NCBI GenBank assembly: GCA_011525695.1
Contig: WYBX01000143.1
Location: 1-40,718, forward strand
From: Verrucomicrobiia bacterium
Lineage (GTDB): Bacteria; Verrucomicrobiota; Verrucomicrobiia; Opitutales; Opitutaceae
DNA length: 40,718 nucleotides
Direction: 5' to 3'
Shown: positions 17,599 through 24,500 of the stretch, in pieces
How positions within the stretch are numbered: the stretch's first letter is position 1
Layout of the letters: each line of letters opens with the position of its first letter
Made by a program: the position numbers and the translations under genes
Notes under the pieces: generated by a model
Databases searched by the model: none
What the model was told of the DNA's origin: nothing
Seen by the model: only the letters and a program-made list of their open reading frames with translations

Positions 17599-18519
17599 AT
17601 GGAAAAGGTCGAATATCAAGGTCAAGTGCTCAGGCGCTGGCGGGTCGGCAACTCCACCTTCCTCGCGCTGCCGGAAAAGGGTGCTCGGCTGATGAACTGG
17701 AACATCACCCTGGGCGACGGCTCCGTCCGCGATGTCCTCTACTGGCCCGAGAATGCCGATTTCTCGGACATTGCGAAGGTTCGCGGCGGCAACCCCATCC
17801 TGTTCCCCTTCAACGGCCGCTGCTTCGATCGGGGTGAAATCTTCTTTTGGCGCGACTCGGCGGGCGTGCGCCGGCCGATGCCAATGCATGGCCTCGCGCG
17901 GCAGAGCGATTTCAAGGTCGTCCACCTCGACGCCCGCGGCTTCATCGCCCAGATGGTCCCCGGTCCCGAGGCCCGCGCGGCCTACCCCTTCGATTACGAA
18001 TTCACCGTCAACTACCGCTTCGAGGCGTTCAGCCTCCAGTGCGAGTTCGCCCTGACCAACCTCGGCGCCACGCCGCTCCCCTGGAGCGCCGGCCACCACT
18101 TTTACTTCACGCTGCCCTGGAACGAGGGCACGCAACGCGGCGACTATCTCATTCGCATCCCCGCCACCAAGCGCTGGCGGCAGGATCCAACCGGCGCCCT
18201 GCTCGCCGGCCCGGCACTCAACCTCGAGGAACCCCTCGCCAATCCGCTGCTGATTGACACCCAGCACGCCGGGCTGCGCAGCAATGAAATCGTATTCGGA
18301 GAGAAAGGACGGCCCGGCGATGTCACGGTGCGGCTGGGCACCGGGAAAACCCCGCCCCCGGACGCGGTGGTCGTCACCTGGACGCTCGCGGACGAATCGC
18401 CCTTCTATTGCGTGGAGCCGTGGATGGGACCGCCCAACGCGCCGGAACACAAGGTCGGGCTGCAACAGGTGGCTCCGGGCGAAACCCAGAAGTTCGCCGT
18501 CAGCGTGAGCGTAAAGTGA
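17599..18519 (+). CDS. aldose 1-epimerase family protein
   Basis: The 306-residue protein has the galactose-mutarotase fold. The catalytic residues appear as His in PMHGLARQSDF and in SAGHHFYF, and the conserved WMGPPNAPE is near the C-terminus. Mutarotases interconvert alpha and beta anomers of sugars; the family also contains glucose-6-phosphate epimerases (YeaD type), so the substrate is open. The ATG at 17599 gives MEKVEYQGQVLRRW. It stands alone between the divergent NfeD operon and tatA. Confidence 0.82.
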   Translation: MEKVEYQGQVLRRWRVGNSTFLALPEKGARLMNWNITLGDGSVRDVLYWPENADFSDIAKVRGGNPILFPFNGRCFDRGEIFFWRDSAGVRRPMPMHGLARQSDFKVVHLDARGFIAQMVPGPEARAAYPFDYEFTVNYRFEAFSLQCEFALTNLGATPLPWSAGHHFYFTLPWNEGTQRGDYLIRIPATKRWRQDPTGALLAGPALNLEEPLANPLLIDTQHAGLRSNEIVFGEKGRPGDVTVRLGTGKTPPPDAVVVTWTLADESPFYCVEPWMGPPNAPEHKVGLQQVAPGETQKFAVSVSVK

Positions 18520-18574
18520 ACGGCGTCCGCGACGTCCCGCCGCCCACCGAATTCGCGCTACCTTTTTCCCGGAA

Positions 18575-19129
18575 ATGGATCACATTGCAATCATGGCTCA
18601 GACACCGGCAGCACTGGCATTCATCGACGGGCTTGGCGGCCCGGAAATGGTGCTGGTTTTCGTGCTCGTCCTGATCCTTTTCGGGGGCAAGAAGCTGCCC
18701 GAATTCGCGCGCGGGCTGGGCAAGACGATGCGCGAATTCAAGAAGGCGGCGGCTGGCGTGGAGGATGAGTTCAAACGCGCCCTCGAGGAGGATGAACGGA
18801 AGCGGTTCGCACCGCCACCGCCCCTGGCGATTCAACCCGTCGCCACGTTGTCCTCTGGCGAGGCTGCCAAGGCTGCCGCCGATCAGGACTCCGCCACCGA
18901 ACCGCTGGGGTCAACCAGCGATTACGGCGCGGGTCCCGACGCCACTTTCGACGAGCAAACCGGCAGTGCGTCGCCCAGCGGTGTTCCGGAAGAAACGCCC
19001 GCCGCGCCGGCGCCCGAGCCGTCATCCGCACCGGAAGACGATCTCGCCACCGAATCCGCCACGGAATTGGACCCGGACGGCAAACGGAGGTCGGGCCAAT
19101 CGTCCGACACCGGCGTGCCGCCCGACTAG
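18575..19129 (+). CDS. tatA: twin-arginine translocase subunit TatA
   Basis: Forms the pore of the Tat export system for folded proteins. The 184-residue product has one membrane helix (about 22-37), the hinge FGGKKLPEFARGLG (36-49) and an amphipathic helix (to about 75). The remaining ~110 residues form an unusually long, acidic Pro/Ala/Glu tail. An in-frame ATG at 18593 is an equally good start. tatB/tatC are not in the window. The FGxKKLPE hinge fits TatA better than TatB. Confidence 0.87.
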   Translation: MDHIAIMAQTPAALAFIDGLGGPEMVLVFVLVLILFGGKKLPEFARGLGKTMREFKKAAAGVEDEFKRALEEDERKRFAPPPPLAIQPVATLSSGEAAKAAADQDSATEPLGSTSDYGAGPDATFDEQTGSASPSGVPEETPAAPAPEPSSAPEDDLATESATELDPDGKRRSGQSSDTGVPPD

Positions 19130-19150
19130 ACTTTTCACCAGCACCCGCCC

Positions 19151-19426
19151 GTGAATGCAGACGAACCGGTACCATTGCCCATCACGCCGGAGCTCGATTT
19201 GCACACCTTTCGGCCGGAAGACATTGGCGATCTGATTCCCGCGTACCTCGACGCCTGCATCGCACGGGGGCTTCACGACGTGCGGATTATTCACGGCAAG
19301 GGCACGGGAACGCTGCGGACGACCGTCCATGAAATCCTGCGACGCTCAACCCGGGTCGTCTCGTTCCGGCTCGGCGATGAACGCAGCGGATCCTGGGGGG
19401 CGACGCTCGTCACCCTGAAGTCCTGA
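19151..19426 (+). CDS. Smr domain protein
   Basis: A 91-residue stand-alone Smr domain starting at GTG. It has LDLHTF near the N-terminus, the HGKGTGTLR motif in the middle and GATLVTL at the end, which are the marks of the MutS2-type Smr nuclease fold. Single-domain Smr proteins can nick DNA or cleave RNA; the role here is unknown. It lies 21 bp after tatA. Confidence 0.88.
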   Translation: MNADEPVPLPITPELDLHTFRPEDIGDLIPAYLDACIARGLHDVRIIHGKGTGTLRTTVHEILRRSTRVVSFRLGDERSGSWGATLVTLKS

Positions 19427-19434
19427 AATCGCTG

Positions 19435-19452
19435 CGGCGGAGCGATCCGCCG
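19435..19452 (+). terminator. weak inverted repeat after smr
   Basis: Arms CGGCGG (19435-19440) and CCGCCG (19447-19452) with a 6-nt loop start nine bases after the smr stop codon. No T-run follows, so an intrinsic terminator is only possible. Confidence 0.3.
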
Positions 19453-19558
19453 GCCGCCCAGGGTGTTACGAATGACGCAGCGGCAGGAAATCATGACATG
19501 GCTGCAACTTTCGCGGCCCCGGTCGTGTACTTGCCGCAACAACCTGAAATCCACTCCC

Positions 19559-19780
19559 ATGAAGACCACCTCCCTCCTCTCCCGCATCGCCGCTCTCGGC
19601 GTCGTCTCGTCCGTCGCGGCAGTCATCGCCGGTGTTGCGGCGCTGCCCGTGTTCATCGCGACCGCCAGCTTCCTAGTCCTGATGATTGCCTTCACCGATT
19701 ACGGCACGCGCCCCCACTTTGTCCGCACCACACCCGCGAGCATCTCCGCCCGGGTCGAAGCCATGCCGCTCGCAGCCTGA
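19559..19780 (+). CDS. small two-helix membrane protein (hypothetical)
   Basis: The 73-residue product is mostly hydrophobic, with two predicted membrane segments (about residues 9-27 and 29-46), then a polar tail after TDYGTR. No function recognised. The ATG at 19559 was chosen since it opens directly into the first helix; the frame is open further upstream but without hydrophobic sequence. Its second helix and the aromatic residue after it resemble the 60-residue protein at 20720-20902. It precedes the AIM24 family gene by 59 bp. Confidence 0.6.
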   Translation: MKTTSLLSRIAALGVVSSVAAVIAGVAALPVFIATASFLVLMIAFTDYGTRPHFVRTTPASISARVEAMPLAA

Positions 19781-19839
19781 CCGCACCCGCTCTTCCAAGC
19801 AGGATTGAAAGCCTGTCCCAGTTCCCCACGCTCGCCGGC

Positions 19840-20667
19840 ATGAACAACATTCCTCCCCTGGTCGGTGGCACCCGGATGCACGAGATCGATTACAAGATCC
19901 ACGGCGACGACATGCAGTTCGTCGAGGTGGAGCTGGATTCGGGCGAAGCGGTCGTGGCCGAAGCCGGCGGCATGATGTTCATGGACGATGGCATCGCGAT
20001 GGAAACCGTTTTCGGCGATGGCTCGGCGCAGAGCTCCGGCTTCATGGGCGCACTGCTCGGAGCGGGCAAGCGGCTGCTGACCGGCGAGTCGCTTTTCATG
20101 ACGGTATTCCTGAACCAGGCGGCGGGAAAGCGTCGCGTGGCATTCGGCGCGCCCTACCCGGGAAAAATCCTTCCCCTTCACCTCCGCGATCTTGGCGGCG
20201 AACTCATTGCCCAGAAGGATTCGTTTCTTTGCGCCGCCAAGGGCGTAAGCATCGGGATCGCCTTCCAAAAACGCATCGGCGTCGGGCTCTTCGGCGGCGA
20301 AGGCTTCATCATGCAGCGGCTGACCGGAGACGGCTGGGCATTCGTCCATGCCGGGGGCACGCTCTTCGAGCGCACCCTCGCGCCCGGCGAGACGTTGCGC
20401 GTGGACACCGGCTGCATCGTCGGCTTCCAGCCCACGATCGACTACGACATCCAGCTCGTCAGTGGCATCAAGACCGCCCTCTTCGGCGGTGAAGGCCTGT
20501 TTTTCGCCACCTTGCGCGGACCTGGAAAAATCTGGCTGCAATCGCTGCCCCTATCCCGCCTGGCCGGCCGGATCGTGGCCGCCGCCCCACAAACGGGGCG
20601 TGGCGGACGCGGCGAAGGTTCCGTCCTCGGTGGCTTGGGCCGGGTGCTCGACGGCGATAACCAATAA
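19840..20667 (+). CDS. AIM24 / TIGR00266 family protein
   Basis: The 275-residue protein matches the TIGR00266 (AIM24-like) family: the MHEIDYKI start, the EAGGMMFM motif, KRLLTGESLFMTVFLN and the Gly-rich GLFGGEGFIMQ repeat, with a second FGGEGLFFA near the C-terminus. The fold is a trimeric beta prism; the biochemical function is unknown, although AIM24 in yeast mitochondria affects membrane complex organisation. An in-frame ATG at 19876 (MHEIDY) is an alternative start. A hairpin follows the stop codon at once. Confidence 0.85.
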   Translation: MNNIPPLVGGTRMHEIDYKIHGDDMQFVEVELDSGEAVVAEAGGMMFMDDGIAMETVFGDGSAQSSGFMGALLGAGKRLLTGESLFMTVFLNQAAGKRRVAFGAPYPGKILPLHLRDLGGELIAQKDSFLCAAKGVSIGIAFQKRIGVGLFGGEGFIMQRLTGDGWAFVHAGGTLFERTLAPGETLRVDTGCIVGFQPTIDYDIQLVSGIKTALFGGEGLFFATLRGPGKIWLQSLPLSRLAGRIVAAAPQTGRGGRGEGSVLGGLGRVLDGDNQ

Positions 20668-20670
20668 AAA

Positions 20671-20692
20671 GGGGCCCGAGTGACCGGGCCCC
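20671..20692 (-). terminator. intrinsic terminator for the minus-strand 60-residue gene
   Basis: Arms GGGGCCCG (20671-20678) and CGGGCCCC (20685-20692) form an 8-bp stem with a 6-nt loop. On the minus strand the stem is followed by TTTTTATT, a good intrinsic terminator for the gene at 20720-20902. On the plus strand there is only CTGTTA after it, so it would stop the AIM24 transcript less well. Confidence 0.75.
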
Positions 20693-20719
20693 TGTTACAG
20701 TTTGGATGGACTTCGACGC

Positions 20720-20902
20720 TTAGTTCCGCGCGAAGATCCGTTTCCAATTGATGCGGTATTCGACGGTGGCCAACGCCAGCAGTACGAGAACCGTGGCATA
20801 GCCAAACATCGCTTCCGTAGATCCGGGGGAACCCAAAGAAAGCAAGAACGCGGCGGCAGCAGAAAAGCTTAGGAGGACCGCAGAGATGATGTTCTTATTC
20901 AT
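20720..20902 (-). CDS. small two-helix membrane protein, divergent from the LysR regulator
   Basis: A 60-residue protein with two membrane segments (about residues 5-22 and 30-48) and a basic end (EYRINWKRIFARN). Not recognised. It has its own terminator and a candidate promoter whose -35 box lies within the regulator's binding region, so control by the neighbouring LysR-type protein is plausible. No Shine-Dalgarno sequence is seen before the ATG. Confidence 0.6.
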   Translation of the reverse strand: MNKNIISAVLLSFSAAAAFLLSLGSPGSTEAMFGYATVLVLLALATVEYRINWKRIFARN

Positions 20903-20945
20903 AGGTATGTAGTTGGTGCCGGACCATTGTGGTCTGACGTCCGCA

Positions 20946-20974
20946 ATCATAACCGGAACAATGCAATAGTTGAA
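20946..20974 (-). promoter_or_regulatory. candidate promoter of the 60-residue membrane protein gene
   Basis: On the minus strand TTCAAC (974 to 969 of 20.9 kb) is followed after exactly 17 nt by TATGAT (951 to 946), a 5/6 match to the -10 consensus. The -35 match is poor (3/6), as is usual for activator-dependent promoters. The -35 box falls inside the inverted repeat at 20963-20979. Confidence 0.45.
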
Positions 20975-20979
20975 ATTGC
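20963..20979. promoter_or_regulatory. LysR-type inverted repeat (distal)
   Basis: GCAAT and ATTGC flank seven bases, giving a 17-bp dyad typical of LysR-family recognition sites. Its centre is 22 bp, about two helical turns, from the centre of the dyad TTCCTAT-N7-ATAGGAA (20983-21003). This puts both on one face of the DNA, suitable for a tetramer. Confidence 0.5.
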
Positions 20980-21011
20980 TAGTTCCTATTATATCGATAG
21001 GAATAACCTAT
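20975..21011. promoter_or_regulatory. OxyR-type operator overlapping the regulator's start codon
   Basis: Four tetranucleotides are spaced by exactly seven bases: ATTG (20975-20978), CTAT (20986-20989), ATAG (20997-21000) and CTAT (21008-21011). The known OxyR site is ATAG-N7-CTAT-N7-ATAG-N7-CTAT, so three blocks match fully and one in 3 of 4 bases. The last block overlaps the ATG at 21010, and the ribosome binding site AGGA (20999-21002) lies inside the site. Binding here should repress the regulator's own synthesis. Confidence 0.65.
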
Positions 21012-21921
21012 GGAAATCTACCAACTGCGCTATTTCGTGGCTGTTGCGGAAACCGAAAATTTCACCCGCGCCTCCGAGAGATCAAACGTTACTCAACCTT
21101 CTCTAAGCCAGCAGATAATAAAACTGGAACGCGAGGTTGGCCATAAGTTGTTTCACCGACTCGGGCGAAAGGCCGTCCTTACCGAGGCCGGCGCGACGTT
21201 CCTCGAGCGGGCACGCCGGATCCTCTTTGAAGTCGAAAACGCCACGCGGGAGCTCAGCGATCACCCCGGCCTCGGTCGCCGGATTACAATTGGAGCCGTC
21301 CAGACCGTGATGCCCTATCTGCTCACGCCGTTCATCGCGAAGTGCCGTGATCTGCTCCCCAATCTCACGATCGACGCACGCGAGGGATTTCGCAGCAACC
21401 TCGTGCGTGGGGTGGTCGAGGGCGATCTGGATCTGGCCGTGGTGCCGCTGCCCGTGACGGAACCGAGGGTCGCGACCGAGCTCCTCCTCACCGAACCGCT
21501 GCTGCTCGTGGTGGCGAAACAGCACCCGTTCGCCAGTCGCGACGAAATCAGCATTGAAGACCTTGCTGGGGAAAATTTCGTCACGCTGGGCGATTCGAGC
21601 ACTCTGGCCGCCCAGATCGGCGGCTTCTTCGGTGACCACCATTTTTCGCCGCGGATGGGCTATCGCTGCGCACAGGTGGCGACCTTGAAGCTCTTCGTCT
21701 CGATGGGACTCGGAATTTCGATCCTCCCGGAGCTCGCGCGGCTCCCGGATGATAGCGACGCCCTCACCTATCTTCGACTCACCGGTAGTGCGCCGACCCG
21801 TGATCTGGCCGTCATCAGGCATTTGCAACGATATCAATCCCGCGGAGTTGAACAGTTTCTGACCCTGCTCCGGGAGGAAGTGGCCGGTCGCCAGCCAACT
21901 GCTCCGGCGTTGATTCACTGA
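21010..21921 (+). CDS. LysR family transcriptional regulator, OxyR-like, without redox cysteines
   Basis: The 303-residue protein has a LysR winged HTH (residues 1-60, NFTRASERSNVTQPSLSQQI) and a periplasmic-binding-like sensor domain that aligns with E. coli OxyR (TVMPYLL, LAGE, the GLGISILP turn). Counting from LAGE at 185-188, the peroxide-reactive Cys199 of OxyR falls on Thr198 and the resolving Cys208 on Phe207. Its only cysteines, 112 and 220, are elsewhere. It is therefore unlikely to sense peroxide by disulfide formation; a small-molecule ligand is more likely. AGGA lies seven bases before the ATG. It is divergent from a 60-residue membrane protein, with an MFS gene 39 bp downstream. 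Confidence 0.88.
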   Translation: MEIYQLRYFVAVAETENFTRASERSNVTQPSLSQQIIKLEREVGHKLFHRLGRKAVLTEAGATFLERARRILFEVENATRELSDHPGLGRRITIGAVQTVMPYLLTPFIAKCRDLLPNLTIDAREGFRSNLVRGVVEGDLDLAVVPLPVTEPRVATELLLTEPLLLVVAKQHPFASRDEISIEDLAGENFVTLGDSSTLAAQIGGFFGDHHFSPRMGYRCAQVATLKLFVSMGLGISILPELARLPDDSDALTYLRLTGSAPTRDLAVIRHLQRYQSRGVEQFLTLLREEVAGRQPTAPALIH

Positions 21922-21960
21922 GTTGCGCTTTGGGATTATCAAGCGAATCGTCCGCGGCTC

Positions 21961-23223
21961 ATGCCGGCAGCCGAACAGTACCATTCCCTCCCGCGACGCC
22001 GCGAACTCATCACGCTGGCGACCCTCGGCGCCGTGCATTTCACCCACATCCTGGACTTCATGATCATGATGCCGCTGGGCTCGCAGCTCATGCGCGTCTT
22101 TGGCATTACGCCGATCCAGTTCACCTACCTGGTGGCGGCATATGGGTTGGCGGCAGCCGCCAGCGGGTTCATCGGCGGTTTCATCCTCGATCGATTCGAT
22201 CGCAAACGGGCGCTGATCGTCCTGTATGCCGGCTTCGGGATCGCCACTCTCGCTTGTGCCCTTGCGCCTTCCCATCACGCGCTCCTGCTGGCTAGGCTTG
22301 CCGCAGGCGCGTTTGGCGGCCTGGCCGGCTCCACGGTCAGCGCGATGATCGGCGACATCATTCCTCCGAGCCGTCGCGGGCGCGCGATGGGCCTTGTGAT
22401 GACAGCTTTTCCGCTCGCGTCCGTCCTGGGCGTTCCGGCCGGTCTGGTCCTCGCGGGAAAGTTCGGGTGGCATGCTCCGTTCTTCCTGCTCGCTGCTTGC
22501 GCGGCCGTGATTCTGGTGCTTGCCGGAATCGCACTTCCACCGATCCGCACTGCGGTGCACGGCCACAGGCCCTGGCCCCAGATGAGGGCCATCCTCTCGC
22601 ATGGCATCCACCTCCGCGCCTTCGCCCTCGGAGCCACCCTGGTCATGGCCGGTGGGCTGATCATTCCCTTTCTCGCTCCTTCCTTCATCGCCAACGTGGG
22701 ACTCAATGAGTCGATCGAACTCCCGATTGCCTACGCCGCAGGCGGGGTCGCCACGGCGGCCAGCACGCCAGTCGTTGGCTGGCTGAGCGATCGCATGGAT
22801 CGTTTGAAACTGCTCGCGCTCATGTCTGCCGGTGCCGTCCTGGTCGTGCTCTTCATCACGCGCATGGGGCCCTCTACCGTCCTCACCAGTTCAATCATGA
22901 TGGCACTCTTCATGATGACCATGTCCGGCCGCTTTGCCCCCGCCATGACGATGATCACGAACGCGGTGGACGCGCGTTATCGGGGCGGCTTCATGAGCGT
23001 CAATGCCGCGCTGCAGCAGGCCGCAAGCGGCGGGGCGAATATCGTCGCCGGCCTCTTCATTACCCGGGGGCCCGGCGGTCACCTCGGCGGTATGCCCACC
23101 CTCGGGTACGTGTCCGTTGGCTTCTTTGCCCTTACCGTGTTTCTCGCAGCGGGGCTGCGTGCCGCTGCTCCGCATGTGTCGGCTCCTGGGCTGCCGCAGC
23201 AACCGTTGCCCAAAGCAGCTTGA
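21961..23223 (+). CDS. MFS transporter, drug:H+ antiporter-like
   Basis: A 420-residue protein with 12 predicted membrane helices. After the second helix it has the MFS motif A variant GFIGGFILDRFDRKRALI, repeated in the second half as VVGWLSDRMDRLK. This fits the DHA1 type of exporters for drugs, sugars or arabinose-like compounds; the substrate cannot be read from sequence. It follows the LysR-type gene on the same strand after 39 bp, so it is a likely member of that regulon. Its last 92 bp overlap the 3' end of the convergent NUDIX gene. Confidence 0.88.
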   Translation: MPAAEQYHSLPRRRELITLATLGAVHFTHILDFMIMMPLGSQLMRVFGITPIQFTYLVAAYGLAAAASGFIGGFILDRFDRKRALIVLYAGFGIATLACALAPSHHALLLARLAAGAFGGLAGSTVSAMIGDIIPPSRRGRAMGLVMTAFPLASVLGVPAGLVLAGKFGWHAPFFLLAACAAVILVLAGIALPPIRTAVHGHRPWPQMRAILSHGIHLRAFALGATLVMAGGLIIPFLAPSFIANVGLNESIELPIAYAAGGVATAASTPVVGWLSDRMDRLKLLALMSAGAVLVVLFITRMGPSTVLTSSIMMALFMMTMSGRFAPAMTMITNAVDARYRGGFMSVNAALQQAASGGANIVAGLFITRGPGGHLGGMPTLGYVSVGFFALTVFLAAGLRAAAPHVSAPGLPQQPLPKAA

Positions 23224-23698
23224 AGGACGGGCAATACTCCTCGGCCCGGCAGCCCACCCGCCGCGAAATTTCCGCCGGGGCCACCCACTCCGCATATTGG
23301 ATCTCGAGTGGCTCGACCGTTATGGGACCATCATATCGCAGCCGGTAGACCCAGACGAATTCCCAACCCGTCGCCTCACACGGCTCCATTCGGAACCATC
23401 GCACCGGGGCTGCGCCACCCCTGATTCCCAGTTCCTCCGCCAGCTCCCGCACGGCGGCGGCATCGTAATTCTCACCCGCATCGAGGTGCCCCGAACACGA
23501 GGAGTCCCAAAGTCCCGGCGAAAGATCCTTCAGCATCGAGCGCTTTTGCAGCAACACCCGCCCCACGGCATCGAACACCAGCACATGGACGGCCCGATGC
23601 CACCATCCCTTCGCATGCACCTCGCGCCGCGTCGCCCGCCGCACGACTTCGTCACGCTCGTTGACAACATCAAACCACTCTTCGGCCTGCGGGCTCAT
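23132..23698 (-). CDS. NUDIX hydrolase, isopentenyl-diphosphate isomerase-like
   Basis: The 188-residue protein contains a complete Nudix box: GHLDAGE, seven residues, then RELAEELGI. It also shows the WWHRAVHVLVFD and SPGLWDSSCSGHL blocks shared with the IDI-like Nudix group (YfcD type). Without the two IDI catalytic motifs in exact form, a house-cleaning pyrophosphatase is more likely than an IPP isomerase. The ATG at 23698 lies seven bases after the stop of the redoxin gene, so they are co-transcribed. The last 30 residues (Ala-, Glu-, Arg-rich) are encoded opposite the end of the MFS gene. Confidence 0.87.
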   Translation of the reverse strand: MSPQAEEWFDVVNERDEVVRRATRREVHAKGWWHRAVHVLVFDAVGRVLLQKRSMLKDLSPGLWDSSCSGHLDAGENYDAAAVRELAEELGIRGGAAPVRWFRMEPCEATGWEFVWVYRLRYDGPITVEPLEIQYAEWVAPAEISRRVGCRAEEYCPSFKLLWATVAAAAQEPTHAEQRHAAPLRETR

Positions 23699-23705
23699 CG
23701 GCCGC

Positions 23706-24305
23706 TCACACCAGGTCGCAGGCTTCCGCCGGCATCCAGTGGGCATCCTTCCCCTCCCACTTCACGTTGCAGCCGATCGGATTGGTCTTGGCGGTTCGCA
23801 GCGGCCGCCCGGCGAGGAGATCCTCGATTGCATCCGCCAGGTTGTTCACGGTGACACGCGAGGCATCCCGCGGGCTGTCCACGCCGCGACCCGTGTAGAC
23901 CAGCCGGCGCTGCCCATCGAAAAGGTAGAAATGCGGCGTCCGCAGCGCCCCATAAGCGCGCGCGACATCCTGGCTCCGATCATGCAGGTAAACCCAGGGG
24001 AACTGGTGCTGCTTCATCCGCGCCACCATGTGCGTAAACGAATCTTCGGGATAGGTGCCCGCGCTGTTCGAATTGATCCCCACGAACCGCACGCCGCCCG
24101 GGGCAAACCGCTCCGCCGTGCGGCGCGTGATTTCGTCGGAACCGATCACATACGGGCAGTGGTTGCACGTGAAGAAGATGACGAGCGCCCGCGCGTCTTT
24201 GAAATCGCCCAGTGAATACGTCTTTCCATCCGTGGCCGGCAGCTGAAAGTCGGGCGCGGCGGCACCCAGCTCGAGCGTGAAAGTGTTCCTGGGGGACGGG
24301 CTCAT
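23706..24305 (-). CDS. thioredoxin-fold protein (AhpC/TSA redoxin family)
   Basis: The 199-residue protein has a peroxiredoxin/TlpA-type fold: APDFQLPATDGKTYSLGDF, then FFTCNHCPYVIGSDEI with a CxxC pair, and the cis-proline region RTPHFYLFD. This subgroup (FTCNHCPY) is widespread but not characterised; a thiol reductase or peroxidase role is likely. The ATG at 24305 gives MSPSPRNTF; an in-frame ATG at 24350 would add 15 residues that do not form a good signal peptide. It is divergent from the octahaem cytochrome gene. Confidence 0.87.
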   Translation of the reverse strand: MSPSPRNTFTLELGAAAPDFQLPATDGKTYSLGDFKDARALVIFFTCNHCPYVIGSDEITRRTAERFAPGGVRFVGINSNSAGTYPEDSFTHMVARMKQHQFPWVYLHDRSQDVARAYGALRTPHFYLFDGQRRLVYTGRGVDSPRDASRVTVNNLADAIEDLLAGRPLRTAKTNPIGCNVKWEGKDAHWMPAEACDLV

Positions 24306-24500
24306 GATCCCCCACGCTGCGGACGATGCCGCCCAGCGCAAGGCGTTCATGCAACCCGGAACATCGCCGCTACTATGCGCATTAAGCCCCGGTGGTAACC
24401 GATGCCCCGCGGGCCCGCCCAATCCGTCGCCGCTCGCGGAAGCCGCGCGGAAAATTCATGAAGGTGCCGCCAAGTTCGCGTGTTCTCATCCTCGAATCCG

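Noticed and set aside
19151..20902. Small membrane proteins plus Smr nuclease as a toxin-antitoxin or defence unit
   Set aside because: No antitoxin-like partner, no compact operon and the Smr gene is next to tatA. Nothing supports a defence function.
21010..21921. Calling the LysR-type gene oxyR
   Set aside because: Both redox cysteines are absent, so the name would imply a peroxide-sensing function that the sequence does not support.
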